Assembly: GCA_018609125.1 (NCBI GenBank)
Contig: JABAYF010000003.1
Span: 72,879-136,878, forward strand
Direction of reading: 5' to 3'
Source: Candidatus Nanopelagicales bacterium
GTDB taxonomy: Bacteria > Actinomycetota > Actinomycetes > S36-B12
DNA length: 64,000 nucleotides
This document shows, in pieces, positions 34,579 through 43,636 of this stretch. Under the pieces are notes generated by a model. It saw nothing but the letters and a program-made list of their open reading frames with translations. It was not told the DNA's origin and searched no databases. The position numbers were made by a program, and so were the translations under genes. Numbering within the stretch: position 1 is the first letter of the stretch; the number at the start of each line of letters is the position of its first letter.

Positions 34579-35874
34579 GTGTCTAGTGCCCTCACATCTG
34601 TTAGGCCCAAGACACTCATGTCCACGGTGGTCACCATTGTCATCGGTTTCGTAGTCGTGCGCACCCTCCTCCTTGGCTTTGTCACCGGGGTTGTTCCCTA
34701 TCCGGATGGGCCCTCGGTCATCAATGACATCCTGCTGTATTCAGAATGGTCACAGCTGCTCGTCACCGGCCGCTTTCCCATCGGTGACGACATGTGGCAG
34801 TACCCACCCGGTGCCGGCGTGGTGTTTGCCCTCGCCGCACTCATCGGAGCCAACGCAGTGCAGGGATTCTTTGTACTGTCCCTCATCGCTGATGCTGCCG
34901 TACTGGCCGCGCTCATTGTGGTCAGTGTCCGGCGCAGCGGAACGAACCCACCCAGGCTGGTCGCTGCCTGGGCGTGGGTGGTGGCCCCGATCATTATTGG
35001 TCCGGTTTTTATCGCTCGTTTCGACGTCATTCCCACGGCGGCGGCTGTCGCTGCACTGCTGCTGCTCTCTCGTCCGGTCTACAGCGGCGCGATGGCTGCG
35101 GTCGGCACACTGTTGAAGGTGTGGCCTGGATTCATGATGCTGGCCATCCCCCGACGAAGTCTCATCTGCGGCAGCACGGGTTTCGTCGTAACCGCCGTGG
35201 GCATCTTGATGCTCGTATCCGTGTGGGCCGTCGGTGGCATCGCCTTTATCGGCGAGCAGCAATCACGGGGACTGCAGGTGGAATCTGTTGGGGCCTGGCC
35301 ATTTATGGTGGCCCAGGGACTCGGTGCACAGATCCCGCTGGAATTTCGTTTCGGCGCAATGGAAATTGACCTGCCTATCACCATCACCATTGGCAGCGTC
35401 ATCACGGTTATCGGCATCGGCCTTATCGCGCTCCTTGGCGTTGCCCGACTGCTGGGCAGTCTGGAGCGAATCGATGGAGTTGAAATCGCGATGGCCGCCC
35501 TGTTGATTTCCATTGTTGCCAGCCGTGTGCTGTCTCCGCAGTACATGGTGTGGGTGGCTGGGGTGGCTGCGGTGGCATTGATTAACCCGTCCACCCGGCT
35601 ACGACCGGTGGTCGCCCTCCTGGTCGTGTCCACAGTTGCGGGGCAGGTCATTTATCCCCTGGGTTACGGCTCGCTACTGAATGGAGACTGGTGGGCAGTC
35701 GGATTGCAGACCCTGCGTGTGCTCAGTTTGGTTGCTGCCACCGGCTGGTGCGGGTGGCTGGTACTTGGTCGCCTGACACGTCCGCATTGGCGTCCGCCGC
35801 CGCCAAGACGCCAAGACGCTGAGCCAGACTCGGATGAGTTCCAAAAAGCGCGTAGCGCCATTGAGGCGGGTTAA
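34579..35874 (+). CDS. GT87-like (DUF2029) membrane glycosyltransferase
   Basis: Polytopic protein of 431 residues with about eleven helices, resembling polyprenyl-phosphate-mannose-dependent GT-C transferases. The first loop has LLYSEWSQLLVTGRFPIGDDMWQYPPGAGV, where the acidic residues and the YPP motif are typical. VARLLGSLERIDG and VLSPQYMVWV lie in later segments. Substrate is likely a lipid-linked sugar used for envelope glycans. The C-terminal 50 residues are polar and proline-rich and overlap the 3' end of the M48 protease gene by 152 bases on the opposite strand. Confidence 0.8.
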   Translation: MSSALTSVRPKTLMSTVVTIVIGFVVVRTLLLGFVTGVVPYPDGPSVINDILLYSEWSQLLVTGRFPIGDDMWQYPPGAGVVFALAALIGANAVQGFFVLSLIADAAVLAALIVVSVRRSGTNPPRLVAAWAWVVAPIIIGPVFIARFDVIPTAAAVAALLLLSRPVYSGAMAAVGTLLKVWPGFMMLAIPRRSLICGSTGFVVTAVGILMLVSVWAVGGIAFIGEQQSRGLQVESVGAWPFMVAQGLGAQIPLEFRFGAMEIDLPITITIGSVITVIGIGLIALLGVARLLGSLERIDGVEIAMAALLISIVASRVLSPQYMVWVAGVAAVALINPSTRLRPVVALLVVSTVAGQVIYPLGYGSLLNGDWWAVGLQTLRVLSLVAATGWCGWLVLGRLTRPHWRPPPPRRQDAEPDSDEFQKARSAIEAG

Positions 35875-37036
35875 CTCCGCCCAGGTTGATGCTCGTCATC
35901 GTGCGCAGGGCACTGGCCAGTTCATCGCTTGCCCTGACTTCATTGGCTGCCAGCCCACTGATCACAAGAAGTTCTACGGCCTCGTGGTCGGCTCTGAGTT
36001 CAATCGGTCGGCTCACGGTGGCGACCACCGGGACAGATAAGGCCAGCAGGGCGGCGATTGCCAATGCCAAAAATGGTGTCATCGCAACCACGACGCCCAC
36101 ACCATCAGTTGCGCCCGACCATCGACGAATTCGTCGACTGCTCAGGGCTCCAGCAATCGCTGCCACTGCTGCGGCGCACACAAGCGCAGCCTCAACCGAG
36201 GCCCACCACACATCCTGCGAAACTATGTGGGCGACCTCGTGTGCGCTTATGGCGCGAACTTCTGGCGCAGTCAAATCGACAAACAGGCCGTCGTGGTAGG
36301 TAATGGTTGAAGAAGCCCCGTAGCCGGTAACAACCGCGTTCACGGTGCTCGCCCATTGCGACATCACCGCCGTCCTCAGATCCGGCGCATCGACCCCACC
36401 TGCTTGGCTGAGCACATCAACTTCAACAGCCACCGCCGGTGGTACCGCGCGATCAGCTTGAGACCCAAACAATGGCAATGCCCATGAGCCCATCAGGGCC
36501 ACCGCGGCTGCCAGCGGTGCGAGCACGATCCACCAACGGTTTGGCCATCGGCCCACGATCCAGGCGAGCGCCGACACCACGGCAACCGCCACCGCAATTG
36601 TCATTGCTCCCGCCATGATGGCAACGAGAAAATCTTGCGGACCCGAACGGAGATTTAGACCAAATTCGCGTCGGACCGATGCCAACCACAGCGAGCCGGG
36701 AATGCCCGAAACCACCAATAATGCGACGGCGGCAATGACACCGGAACGGGTGTGAATCCACCGGCGCAAACCTTGGGTACCCATGCGCGAGAGCAGGAAC
36801 CACACGATTGCGACCACAACCGGACTCAGCCACGCCAAGATGAGCGGAACGGCTGAGGCCGCCTCGTAACGATCAATTTTTCCCTGCAGGTCAGCACCGA
36901 TGCCGGCACCTGATGCGGTCTGCGCCCACGGTGCAACCGTTGATGACCACGGAGTGACCATCATCACCACCAGTGCGGCCGCTACAGCAGCGCCTGCGCA
37001 CAATCGCCACGGCGTGAGGACTAGGTACGTACGCAC
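35723..37036 (-). CDS. M48-family integral-membrane zinc metalloprotease
   Basis: A membrane peptidase of about 437 residues related to CAAX prenyl protease 1/HtpX. The zinc motif HEVAH lies near residue 270 (SAHEVAHIVSQ), with the third ligand in ELRADHEAVELL (about residue 365) and the late GTHPSLAQRLGVLA motif conserved in M48B. At least six helices are visible. The GTG at 37036 is selected since upstream in-frame sequence overlaps the small cysteine protein gene at 37044. Its 3' end overlaps the glycosyltransferase gene by 152 bases, including the conserved HPS segment. The substrate is unknown. Confidence 0.85.
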   Translation of the reverse strand: MRTYLVLTPWRLCAGAAVAAALVVMMVTPWSSTVAPWAQTASGAGIGADLQGKIDRYEAASAVPLILAWLSPVVVAIVWFLLSRMGTQGLRRWIHTRSGVIAAVALLVVSGIPGSLWLASVRREFGLNLRSGPQDFLVAIMAGAMTIAVAVAVVSALAWIVGRWPNRWWIVLAPLAAAVALMGSWALPLFGSQADRAVPPAVAVEVDVLSQAGGVDAPDLRTAVMSQWASTVNAVVTGYGASSTITYHDGLFVDLTAPEVRAISAHEVAHIVSQDVWWASVEAALVCAAAVAAIAGALSSRRIRRWSGATDGVGVVVAMTPFLALAIAALLALSVPVVATVSRPIELRADHEAVELLVISGLAANEVRASDELASALRTMTSINLGGVNPPQWRYALFGTHPSLAQRLGVLAAADANADVSGDQVPATRTSRWQQPN

Positions 37037-37043
37037 ACCCTCA

Positions 37044-37280
37044 TCATGCGGCACCAGACTGTTGGGGCACCAGCCGCAGGGGTGGCACGAGACCGGAGTC
37101 GGCAAGCACAGCGATAGCCATGCGCGAGGACTCATCGAGCATCTGCGGGGGCCCGAGCAGGACGCTGACCACACAGTCGTGGCAGGCCAGGTCGCGCATG
37201 GTGCAACTGGCGCAGTCCACCAGCAACTCGCCGTCGACAGGTTCGTTGCCAGCACGAAAACGCACGCGTGAAGAAGTCAT
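37044..37280 (-). CDS. Small protein with two CxxC knuckles
   Basis: A 78-residue protein of unknown function. Near residue 24 it has CASCTMRDLACHDC, two CxxC pairs separated by six residues, a possible zinc or iron-sulfur site. An amphipathic C-terminal half follows with no other motif. The ATG at 37280 has a CATGCT hexamer 6 nt upstream. It lies 7 bases before the M48 gene on the same strand and may be its operon partner. I know similar small cysteine proteins in actinobacteria but cannot name a function. Confidence 0.7.
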   Translation of the reverse strand: MTSSRVRFRAGNEPVDGELLVDCASCTMRDLACHDCVVSVLLGPPQMLDESSRMAIAVLADSGLVPPLRLVPQQSGAA

Positions 37281-37320
37281 GGAACCAGCATGCACGCGGG
37301 GTCTGACAGTGCAGTCAAGC

Positions 37321-37593
37321 CTAGGGATTGCCCCCGAGGGTTTCCTCTGGAAGCGGATCGCCAGGTCCGGGTCGCTCAACGACCTCGATCGCATCGTCCC
37401 TGCTGCACCACCGACACCGAATGACCTCGATGATGTCTTCGTCCACCTGCTCGCTGTCAATTGAGGGCTCACCGGAGAGGTCAAGGTGCCAGAACTGAGT
37501 GGTCTTTTGTCGCCGGATGACGTCAAAACGCGTCAGGTTGCCGCAGTGGGCGCAGCGCCAGCGGTGGTCCGAATCAGGTATCGCCTTGGTCAC
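37321..37593 (-). CDS. Small zinc-ribbon-like protein
   Basis: A 90-residue protein. CAHCGNLTRFDVIRR at residues 14-28 and CRWCSRDDAI near residues 60-69 supply two CxxC pairs, the usual zinc-ribbon spacing of about 42 residues. The middle is acidic (SEQVDEDIIEV). The GTG start has TAGGTT 7 nt upstream. It diverges from the exonuclease gene with 62 bases between starts. Function unknown; it could bind nucleic acid or a protein partner. Confidence 0.75.
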   Translation of the reverse strand: MTKAIPDSDHRWRCAHCGNLTRFDVIRRQKTTQFWHLDLSGEPSIDSEQVDEDIIEVIRCRWCSRDDAIEVVERPGPGDPLPEETLGGNP

Positions 37594-37600
37594 GGCCGTG

Positions 37601-37606
37601 AACCTA
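37601..37606 (-). promoter_or_regulatory. -10 hexamer of the zinc-ribbon gene (leaderless)
   Basis: TAGGTT on the minus strand, 7 nt before the GTG. Confidence 0.5.
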
Positions 37607-37642
37607 TCGAACCGCCAGGCGCCGACTGTCAGACCCCCGCTC

Positions 37643-37648
37643 TAGCGT
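37643..37648 (+). promoter_or_regulatory. -10 hexamer of the DEDDh-GIY-YIG gene (leaderless)
   Basis: TAGCGT lies 7 nt before the ATG at 37656. This supports that start over an internal ATG at 37731. Confidence 0.5.
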
Positions 37649-37655
37649 CGCTGCC

Positions 37656-39374
37656 ATGATCGATCTAGCCACCAACTCATGGGGCACCTGCCCTGCCACC
37701 GAGGGCGAAGGCAAGCAGTACAGCCATGGCATGCAGTACCCCGATGGCAGGCAGTTGAGCCTGGACGAACTAGGCACCCCGCTCGCCGAGATCACCTTCG
37801 TCGTTGTCGATCTAGAGACCACCGGTGGAAAGCCGGCCGAGGGTGGCATCACCGAAATCGGTGCGGTTGCCGTTCGCGGGGGTGTGGTTCAGAAGGAAAT
37901 GGCCACCTTGGTCAACGCCCAGCTGCCACTTCCACCGATGATTTCAAGCCTCACCGGCATCACGCCAACCATGCTTGCCGACGCTCCCGGGGTTTTCGCT
38001 GCCGTCACGACGTTTTGGGAGTTCGCGCGCGGTGGTGTTTTGGTGGCGCACAACGCCCCCTACGACATCGGGTTCCTGCGCGGCGCTGGCGCAGTTCACA
38101 ACATTGACTGGCCGCAACACACTGTCGTTGACACGGTCACGTTGGCGCGTCGCCTGCTGAGTTCCCAGGAGGTACCCAATCGAAAACTCAGCACCCTGGC
38201 TCGCTTTTTCGCCAGTCCCACCCAACCAGTGCACCGAGCGCTCGCCGATGCCCGCGCCACCGTGCACGTTTTGCACGGCCTCCTGGAACGTGCAGGGTCA
38301 CTGGGACTGCACACTCTCGAAGATCTGCTGGGGTTCACCAATGCACCCACCGCGGTGCAGCACCGCAAACGCTCGCTAGCGGAGGCCCTGCCGGAAAGCC
38401 CCGGTGTTTACGTCTTTCGTGATCGCTGCAACACCCCGCTCTATGTGGGCACATCGGTCAACATCCGCACTCGGGTTCGTTCCTATTTCGCACCCGCAGC
38501 CCCACGTGCCCGCATGAACGACATGCTCGCCCAGACCGCATCTGTCACCCCGATCGTATGCGCGACTCCCCTGGAGGCTCAGGTCCGCGAGATTCGACTC
38601 ATTGCTGAACATCAACCATCATTCAACCGGCGTTCCCGGACGCCTCAGCGAGCGACCTGGGTGGCGTTGAAGGGCACATCCGCAGGCCATATGGTGCGCA
38701 CCAACACGCCAGGTCCCCTCCACCACAGTGGGATCGGTCCTTATGCTTCTCGACGCCTTGCCGACGATGCAGTGGCGGCCCTCACCGCAACCGCGCAACT
38801 TCCACCCGCCTCGCCGCCGACTGAATCAACTGACTTCATCACCGAGGTCCTCCAAGGCAACACCGCTGAATTTGTCCGCCGCATCCAGCACGCTATCGCC
38901 GGCCACGTAGTTGCCGGTCGCTACGAACGGGCAACTGTGTGGCGCAACCGCATGGCCACCGTGCTGTGGGGCGTGCAATCGGCACACGTCCTGCGATTAC
39001 TCCGTGACGCTGGTCAAATAACCGCTGGTCGACGGGTGGGTGACACATGGGAACTTCATGTGATTCGCTCCGGACGTCTGGCGGCTGCAGGGTTGGCTGC
39101 ACCCGGGGTACACCCGCTCGAAGTCCTGCATGCTCTCGTTCGCATCGCAGACGACACACCAACACCGACGCTGCCCATTCCGCAACCAGCCGGACTCATC
39201 GAAGAGGCTCGGCTCCTGTGGCGCTGGCTCACCGAGGCTGACACGCGCCTGGTATCAACTGCTGCCACGTTCTCCACTCCGTTGGCGCAGAGCGGTGGCA
39301 TGTTGGCACAGCTGCGCGCCGCCCAAAGTCAAGCACGAAACACTCTGCAGGCCCTTGATCTAGCTCATCATTAG
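37656..39374 (+). CDS. Fused DEDDh exonuclease and GIY-YIG nuclease
   Basis: A 572-residue fusion. The N-terminal DnaQ-like 3'-5' exonuclease has VVDLETTGG (about residues 50-58), VAHNAPYDIGFL and HRALADARAT, giving the D-E-D-H-D active site. A GIY-YIG domain follows from about residue 240, with GVYVFRDRCNTPLYVGTSVNIRTRV, as in UvrC and Cho. The last 230 residues are UvrC-like but have no recognised catalytic domain. The layout matches mycobacterial Rv2191, here also next to trpD. A role in DNA repair incision and trimming is inferred. It overlaps trpD by four bases on the opposite strand. Confidence 0.88.
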   Translation: MIDLATNSWGTCPATEGEGKQYSHGMQYPDGRQLSLDELGTPLAEITFVVVDLETTGGKPAEGGITEIGAVAVRGGVVQKEMATLVNAQLPLPPMISSLTGITPTMLADAPGVFAAVTTFWEFARGGVLVAHNAPYDIGFLRGAGAVHNIDWPQHTVVDTVTLARRLLSSQEVPNRKLSTLARFFASPTQPVHRALADARATVHVLHGLLERAGSLGLHTLEDLLGFTNAPTAVQHRKRSLAEALPESPGVYVFRDRCNTPLYVGTSVNIRTRVRSYFAPAAPRARMNDMLAQTASVTPIVCATPLEAQVREIRLIAEHQPSFNRRSRTPQRATWVALKGTSAGHMVRTNTPGPLHHSGIGPYASRRLADDAVAALTATAQLPPASPPTESTDFITEVLQGNTAEFVRRIQHAIAGHVVAGRYERATVWRNRMATVLWGVQSAHVLRLLRDAGQITAGRRVGDTWELHVIRSGRLAAAGLAAPGVHPLEVLHALVRIADDTPTPTLPIPQPAGLIEEARLLWRWLTEADTRLVSTAATFSTPLAQSGGMLAQLRAAQSQARNTLQALDLAHH

Positions 39375-40450
39375 GACAGGGCTTGAGCGCGATTCACCCA
39401 ACGGCGCAACAACTCTCCAGCAGCACCCGACTCCACAACCTGCCGGGCAGACACCATCTGGGCACGTATCAAGTCCACGATCTGAGTGGTCACATCCCTA
39501 CCTGTAGTTCGTTGATAGGTGGCTAGTGCCGCGGCGGCATTGACAATCGTTACCTGCCGAACTGCTTCCACCACATCCATCCTCACCACGTCACCATCGA
39601 GACCAAAGACTGAACGCATTACGGCTGCGTTATATAGCGCATCTTCACCATGTAAGAGATCAGCTGAAATACCCTGCAGTCCAAACATTTCCGGCTCGAT
39701 GCTTAGATGCTCCACCCGCCCGTTTCCACCCGTTGTATCCCACACCTGCGTGGCACACCGGGGTGTGATTTCATCCCATCCGTCATCGCCGCGCACAACG
39801 ATTACCTGATCCCCACGCCGAGCGAATACCTCAGCCATCACTGGCGCGAGTCGCTCATCGGCACACCCGATTAAGCCAGCCCGAGGCCGGCCAGGATTGG
39901 TTAGTGGCCCCAAAATATTAAAAACCGTTGCCACACCTAGCTCTTTGCGGACAGGTCCGGCGAAGCTCATTGCCGGATGAAAGGTGGGAGCAAACGCGAA
40001 GCCGATTCCTATCTCTTTCACCAACGACGTCACAGCTGCTGCCGACAACTCCAGCGGCAGGCCGAGGGCCTCCAAAACGTCGGCCGAGCCACTGGCCGAC
40101 GTAGCTGCGCGATTTCCATGCTTGATTACCGGGGCACCACTCGCCGCCACCACAACGGCGGCCATCGTAGAAATATTGACCGTGTGGGATCCGTCACCCC
40201 CTGTGCCAACGACATCGACCAACACCCCGGGCAGATCTAGTGGGGTCGCCGCAGCGCGCATGGCATCGGCGGCAGCAGCCACTTCGATGACCGATTCGCC
40301 CTTGGAGCGCAAAGCAACTAAAAAGGCCGCGATCTGAACACTAGACGCGTCACCGGCCATGATCGAATTCATGGCAAATCGGGCATCGGCCTCAGGCAGG
40401 TCATGTCCGGTGATGAGTTGTCGCAGGAGGTCAGGCCAGTTTTGGCTCAC
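39371..40450 (-). CDS. trpD: Anthranilate phosphoribosyltransferase
   Basis: Adds phosphoribose to anthranilate in tryptophan synthesis. The 359-residue protein has the PRPP loop GTGGDGSHTVNIST, KHGNRAATSASGSADVLEALG, and the metal-binding DDGWDEITP. The GTG at 40450 is 16 bases after the orphan receiver gene stop; longer in-frame starts overlap that gene. No other trp genes are adjacent, as in mycobacteria where trpD also stands alone near ctaE. Confidence 0.93.
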   Translation of the reverse strand: MSQNWPDLLRQLITGHDLPEADARFAMNSIMAGDASSVQIAAFLVALRSKGESVIEVAAAADAMRAAATPLDLPGVLVDVVGTGGDGSHTVNISTMAAVVVAASGAPVIKHGNRAATSASGSADVLEALGLPLELSAAAVTSLVKEIGIGFAFAPTFHPAMSFAGPVRKELGVATVFNILGPLTNPGRPRAGLIGCADERLAPVMAEVFARRGDQVIVVRGDDGWDEITPRCATQVWDTTGGNGRVEHLSIEPEMFGLQGISADLLHGEDALYNAAVMRSVFGLDGDVVRMDVVEAVRQVTIVNAAAALATYQRTTGRDVTTQIVDLIRAQMVSARQVVESGAAGELLRRWVNRAQALS

Positions 40451-40466
40451 CCGATTGCACCCAGCA

Positions 40467-40985
40467 TCACGAAGATTCGATGCCAACCAGTCGCCGGCGC
40501 AGAAGCCCAGCGGCCGCGTCTGCGAGCACCTTGGGATCGATGGGCATGGGAACGACGGCGTCAGCTCGACTCCACGTAGCCAGCCACGCATCTTGGGGGC
40601 GCCCTACCACGACCAGAATCGGGGGACATCGGAAAATTTCATCCTTCAACTGCCGGCATACGCCCATGCCGCCGGCGGGAGCCGCCTCGCCATCGAGAAT
40701 CGCTAGGTCAAAGGTGTGGGAGTCCAGTTGTCGAATAACGATGGGCTCGGTCGCGCATTCCACGATCTCAATGGCGGGTAATTCCGGGGCTGGACGACGC
40801 CCTAGGGCCATCACGATGCTCGCCCGGGTCAGTCGATCACTGCTGTAAACCAACACCTTTAAAGTGCCCGCCGGCCCGGCTCCCAGTGCTGAACTACTCA
40901 GGGCCGCGACCGCGGTGGGATCGAGAGCAGAACGAGCCGGAGATGGGGCGGCAGAAGACTGGTTAACCTGGGACACAATCCGCAT
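40467..40985 (-). CDS. Orphan receiver-like protein
   Basis: A 172-residue protein, of which about residues 40-170 resemble a response-regulator receiver domain. LKVLVYSSDRLTRASIVMAL forms the first strand and helix, and LAILDGEA holds a phospho-acceptor-like Asp; VPMPIDPKVLADAA resembles the closing helix. The usual acidic pair is replaced by SSD, and the canonical Lys is not obvious. No output domain is visible. The N-terminal 40 residues are alanine- and serine-rich. It diverges from ctaE, with 67 bases between the starts. It could regulate the respiratory genes, but only position suggests that. Confidence 0.7.
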   Translation of the reverse strand: MRIVSQVNQSSAAPSPARSALDPTAVAALSSSALGAGPAGTLKVLVYSSDRLTRASIVMALGRRPAPELPAIEIVECATEPIVIRQLDSHTFDLAILDGEAAPAGGMGVCRQLKDEIFRCPPILVVVGRPQDAWLATWSRADAVVPMPIDPKVLADAAAGLLRRRLVGIESS

Positions 40986-41052
40986 CGTAACTGCTCGAAC
41001 AAGACCAGGGGGTCGACATGCCCCCGCAGACAGAATCTGACAGTATGCAGAC

Positions 41053-41661
41053 GTGGCTTCACCGACTTCCACCGTAGGCGAGGCCTACACACACGCCCCT
41101 GCCAATCGCCCCAACATGGTGGCCATCGGCACCATCGTGTGGCTGTCTAGCGAGTTGATGTTCTTCGCTGGGCTTTTCGCCATGTATTTCACGATGCGGG
41201 CGGTCAATCCAGAATTGTGGGCCCAAGAGACTCAATTGCTTGCCGTCCCGTTCGCCAGTGTGAACACCACAATTTTGGTGCTCTCCAGCGTCACCTGCCA
41301 GTTAGGCGTTTTCGCCGCTGAACGCGGTGACGTTAAGGGCTTACGCCGCTGGTTCATCATCACTTTCCTCATGGGTGCGGTGTTTATCGGCGGTCAGATC
41401 ACCGAGTACTCCGAACTTGTCTTTGAGGGCCTCACGCTTTCGTCCAACGCCTATGGCTCGGCCTTTTACCTCACCACCGGCTTCCACGGCCTCCACGTCG
41501 TCGGCGGCCTGATGGCATTTCTGCTGGTCCTGGCCACGACCTACATCGCCAAACGCTTCACCCATCAGCAGGCCACCCGAGCAATCGTGGTGTCCTATTA
41601 CTGGCACTTCGTCGATGTGGTCTGGATTGCCCTATTTTTCATGATCTATATCCTGAAATAA
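41053..41661 (+). CDS. ctaE: Cytochrome c oxidase subunit III
   Basis: Membrane subunit of the aa3-type oxidase in the bc1-aa3 supercomplex. The 202-residue protein has five predicted helices. [22 protein letters not shown] near residues 25-46 and the [14 protein letters not shown] motif are the classic CtaE signatures; [16 protein letters not shown] ends the chain. The GTG start has CAGTAT 6 nt upstream. It heads the ctaE-qcrC-qcrA-qcrB operon, a hallmark actinobacterial arrangement. Confidence 0.95.
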   Translation: MASPTSTVGEAYTHAPANRPNMVAIGTIVWLSSELMFFAGLFAMYFTMRAVNPELWAQETQLLAVPFASVNTTILVLSSVTCQLGVFAAERGDVKGLRRWFIITFLMGAVFIGGQITEYSELVFEGLTLSSNAYGSAFYLTTGFHGLHVVGGLMAFLLVLATTYIAKRFTHQQATRAIVVSYYWHFVDVVWIALFFMIYILK

Positions 41662-41726
41662 CCGCTAGCACTTCTTGCTCGTCTCCCCTGATAGAGAACT
41701 AGCGCAGAAAGGTGGCCCCCACTCGC

Positions 41727-42518
41727 ATGAGAGCACTCGCGGCACATCGCAGGCACCCGATCATGGGTTTGGTCTTGCTCCTCCTCGCCCTGGGCGTTGT
41801 CGGCGGGGTTTATGGCGTAGCCACGACCACCCCGTCGTCGGCAGATGCCGCGCTCGTGGGTGACCAAACGCAGATCGAAGAGGGTCGCCGGCTCTATCTA
41901 GAGGGATGCTCTTCCTGCCACGGGCTCAATGCCGAAGGTGCGGCTTCTGGCCCCACTCTGATCGGTGTGGGTGCCGCCTCAGTTCATTTCCAGGTGGCGA
42001 CCGGCCGCATGCCTCTGGCCGCTCCCGGAGCTCAGGCCCCGGTGAAGAAGGACATTTACTCCTCCGAGGAAGTTTTAGCCATGGCGGCCTATATTGCCTC
42101 CTTGGCTCCCGGGCCGGCAATCCCCACCGCCGAGCAGATTGACTACACCGATGCCGACGTGGCCGAAGGTGGCGTACTTTTTCGCATCAACTGTGCTCAG
42201 TGCCACCAGGCCGCTGGCCAGGGTGGTGCCCTCACCCAGGGTAAATACGCGCCCAGCCTCATGGAGGCCTCACCCCAAGAAATCTATGAGGCCATGCTCA
42301 CCGGGCCGCAAAATATGCCGATCTTCAACGACAAGACCTTGCCCACGGAAGAAAAGCAGGCGGTCATCGCTTACATCATGGAGCTTCAGGAAGCACCGAG
42401 CCCGGGTGGTTTGTCACTGGGTCGCCTAGGTCCGGTGGTGGAAGGCCTATTCCTGTGGACCGCCGTCTTCGCCGCCCTGATCGGTGCGGCCGTGTGGATT
42501 GGGATTAGAGCCCGATGA
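41727..42518 (+). CDS. qcrC: Diheme cytochrome c subunit of the bc1 complex
   Basis: Replaces both cytochrome c1 and soluble cytochrome c in actinobacteria, passing electrons directly to the oxidase. The 263-residue protein has an N-terminal helix, two heme-binding CXXCH motifs (CSSCH near residue 62 and CAQCH near residue 157) and a C-terminal helix near residues 235-258. MPLAAPGAQAPVKK and MPIFNDKTLP hold the likely sixth-ligand Met residues. A GTG 15 bases upstream is an alternative start. The stop overlaps qcrA by ATGA. Confidence 0.95.
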   Translation: MRALAAHRRHPIMGLVLLLLALGVVGGVYGVATTTPSSADAALVGDQTQIEEGRRLYLEGCSSCHGLNAEGAASGPTLIGVGAASVHFQVATGRMPLAAPGAQAPVKKDIYSSEEVLAMAAYIASLAPGPAIPTAEQIDYTDADVAEGGVLFRINCAQCHQAAGQGGALTQGKYAPSLMEASPQEIYEAMLTGPQNMPIFNDKTLPTEEKQAVIAYIMELQEAPSPGGLSLGRLGPVVEGLFLWTAVFAALIGAAVWIGIRAR

Positions 42519-43636
42519 GTAGCGATCTGACGCCGAGCGATTCAGCCGCGACCGGCGATGGCCCCTCCGCTGAACTAGCCCACGGTGGCGTCCGCGACGA
42601 CCGTCTGGCCCGGCCGGAGTATTCCGGCCCCGGTGCACTCCCCCTAGCCGCCATTGATCACACACCGCGCCGCAGCGACCTATACCCCAAGGCGGCCCGG
42701 CGTGTGGAACGCCAGATCACGCTCATGTTTTTACTGTCGATGCTCATGGCGGTGCTGTTCGTCATCGGTTATGTCGCTATCGACGTGGGCGCGGAAATCT
42801 ACATTCCCGTTCTGGGAACGGTCGGTTACCAAAACCTCGTTCTCGGCGTCACCTTTGGTCTCGGCGTGTTCTTGATCGGCGCCGGTGCCATCCAGTGGGC
42901 TAAGAAGCTAATGCCCGACGTGGAGGTCGTTCAAGACCGCCACCGACTGCAGTCCGACCCGGCCGAAACCGTCAAGGCACATGACCAGTACGAGCGGGGC
43001 AAGGAAGAATCCGGATTCGCCGCCTATCGAATCATGCGTCGCACCCTCATCGGTGCCCTCGCGCTGTTCCCGATCCCCTTGGTCGTCCTCGTGCGCGACA
43101 TGTGGGTGAACGACGATCCTGCCCTAGCCGGGATGTCACCGGCAGAGATTCTCAGCGAAACGGCCTGGACCGGCGGATTACGCATCGTCATCGACGGATC
43201 CCTGGCGCCGCTACGGCCAGAAGACATTCCGGTGGGTGGATTAGTTTCAGGGCTGCCGGAGAACATCATGGAGATCCAGGAGGAAACCCACACTCTCAAC
43301 GAGCGTGGCAAGTCCGCGATCATTCTCGTTCGTATGGATCCGGGCGATATCCGAGCCCAGCAGGGCGCCGACTGGGACTACCAGGGCATCTTGGCCTACT
43401 CCAAGATTTGCACCCACGTGGGCTGTCCCATCGCTTTGTACGAACACCGCACGCACCATCTGCTGTGCCCCTGCCATCAGTCCACCTTCGATCTCGCCGA
43501 CGCTGGCAATGTGATCTTTGGGCCCGCAGCCCGACGCATGCCCCAGTTGCCGATTACCGTAGATGAGGAAGGATTCCTCGTAGCGGCGTCAGATTTCGCT
43601 GAACCCGTCGGAGCTAGTTTCTGGGAGCGTGGATGA
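42515..43636 (+). CDS. qcrA: Rieske iron-sulfur subunit of the bc1 complex
   Basis: Carries the 2Fe-2S cluster that moves electrons from quinol to QcrC. The 373-residue actinobacterial form has three N-terminal membrane helices (about residues 70-90, 105-130, 175-195). The Rieske site is CTHVGC (Cys299, His301) and CPCH (Cys318, His321); Cys304 and Cys320 form the usual disulfide. The first 60 residues are polar. It is translationally coupled to both qcrC and qcrB. Confidence 0.96.
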   Translation: MSSDLTPSDSAATGDGPSAELAHGGVRDDRLARPEYSGPGALPLAAIDHTPRRSDLYPKAARRVERQITLMFLLSMLMAVLFVIGYVAIDVGAEIYIPVLGTVGYQNLVLGVTFGLGVFLIGAGAIQWAKKLMPDVEVVQDRHRLQSDPAETVKAHDQYERGKEESGFAAYRIMRRTLIGALALFPIPLVVLVRDMWVNDDPALAGMSPAEILSETAWTGGLRIVIDGSLAPLRPEDIPVGGLVSGLPENIMEIQEETHTLNERGKSAIILVRMDPGDIRAQQGADWDYQGILAYSKICTHVGCPIALYEHRTHHLLCPCHQSTFDLADAGNVIFGPAARRMPQLPITVDEEGFLVAASDFAEPVGASFWERG

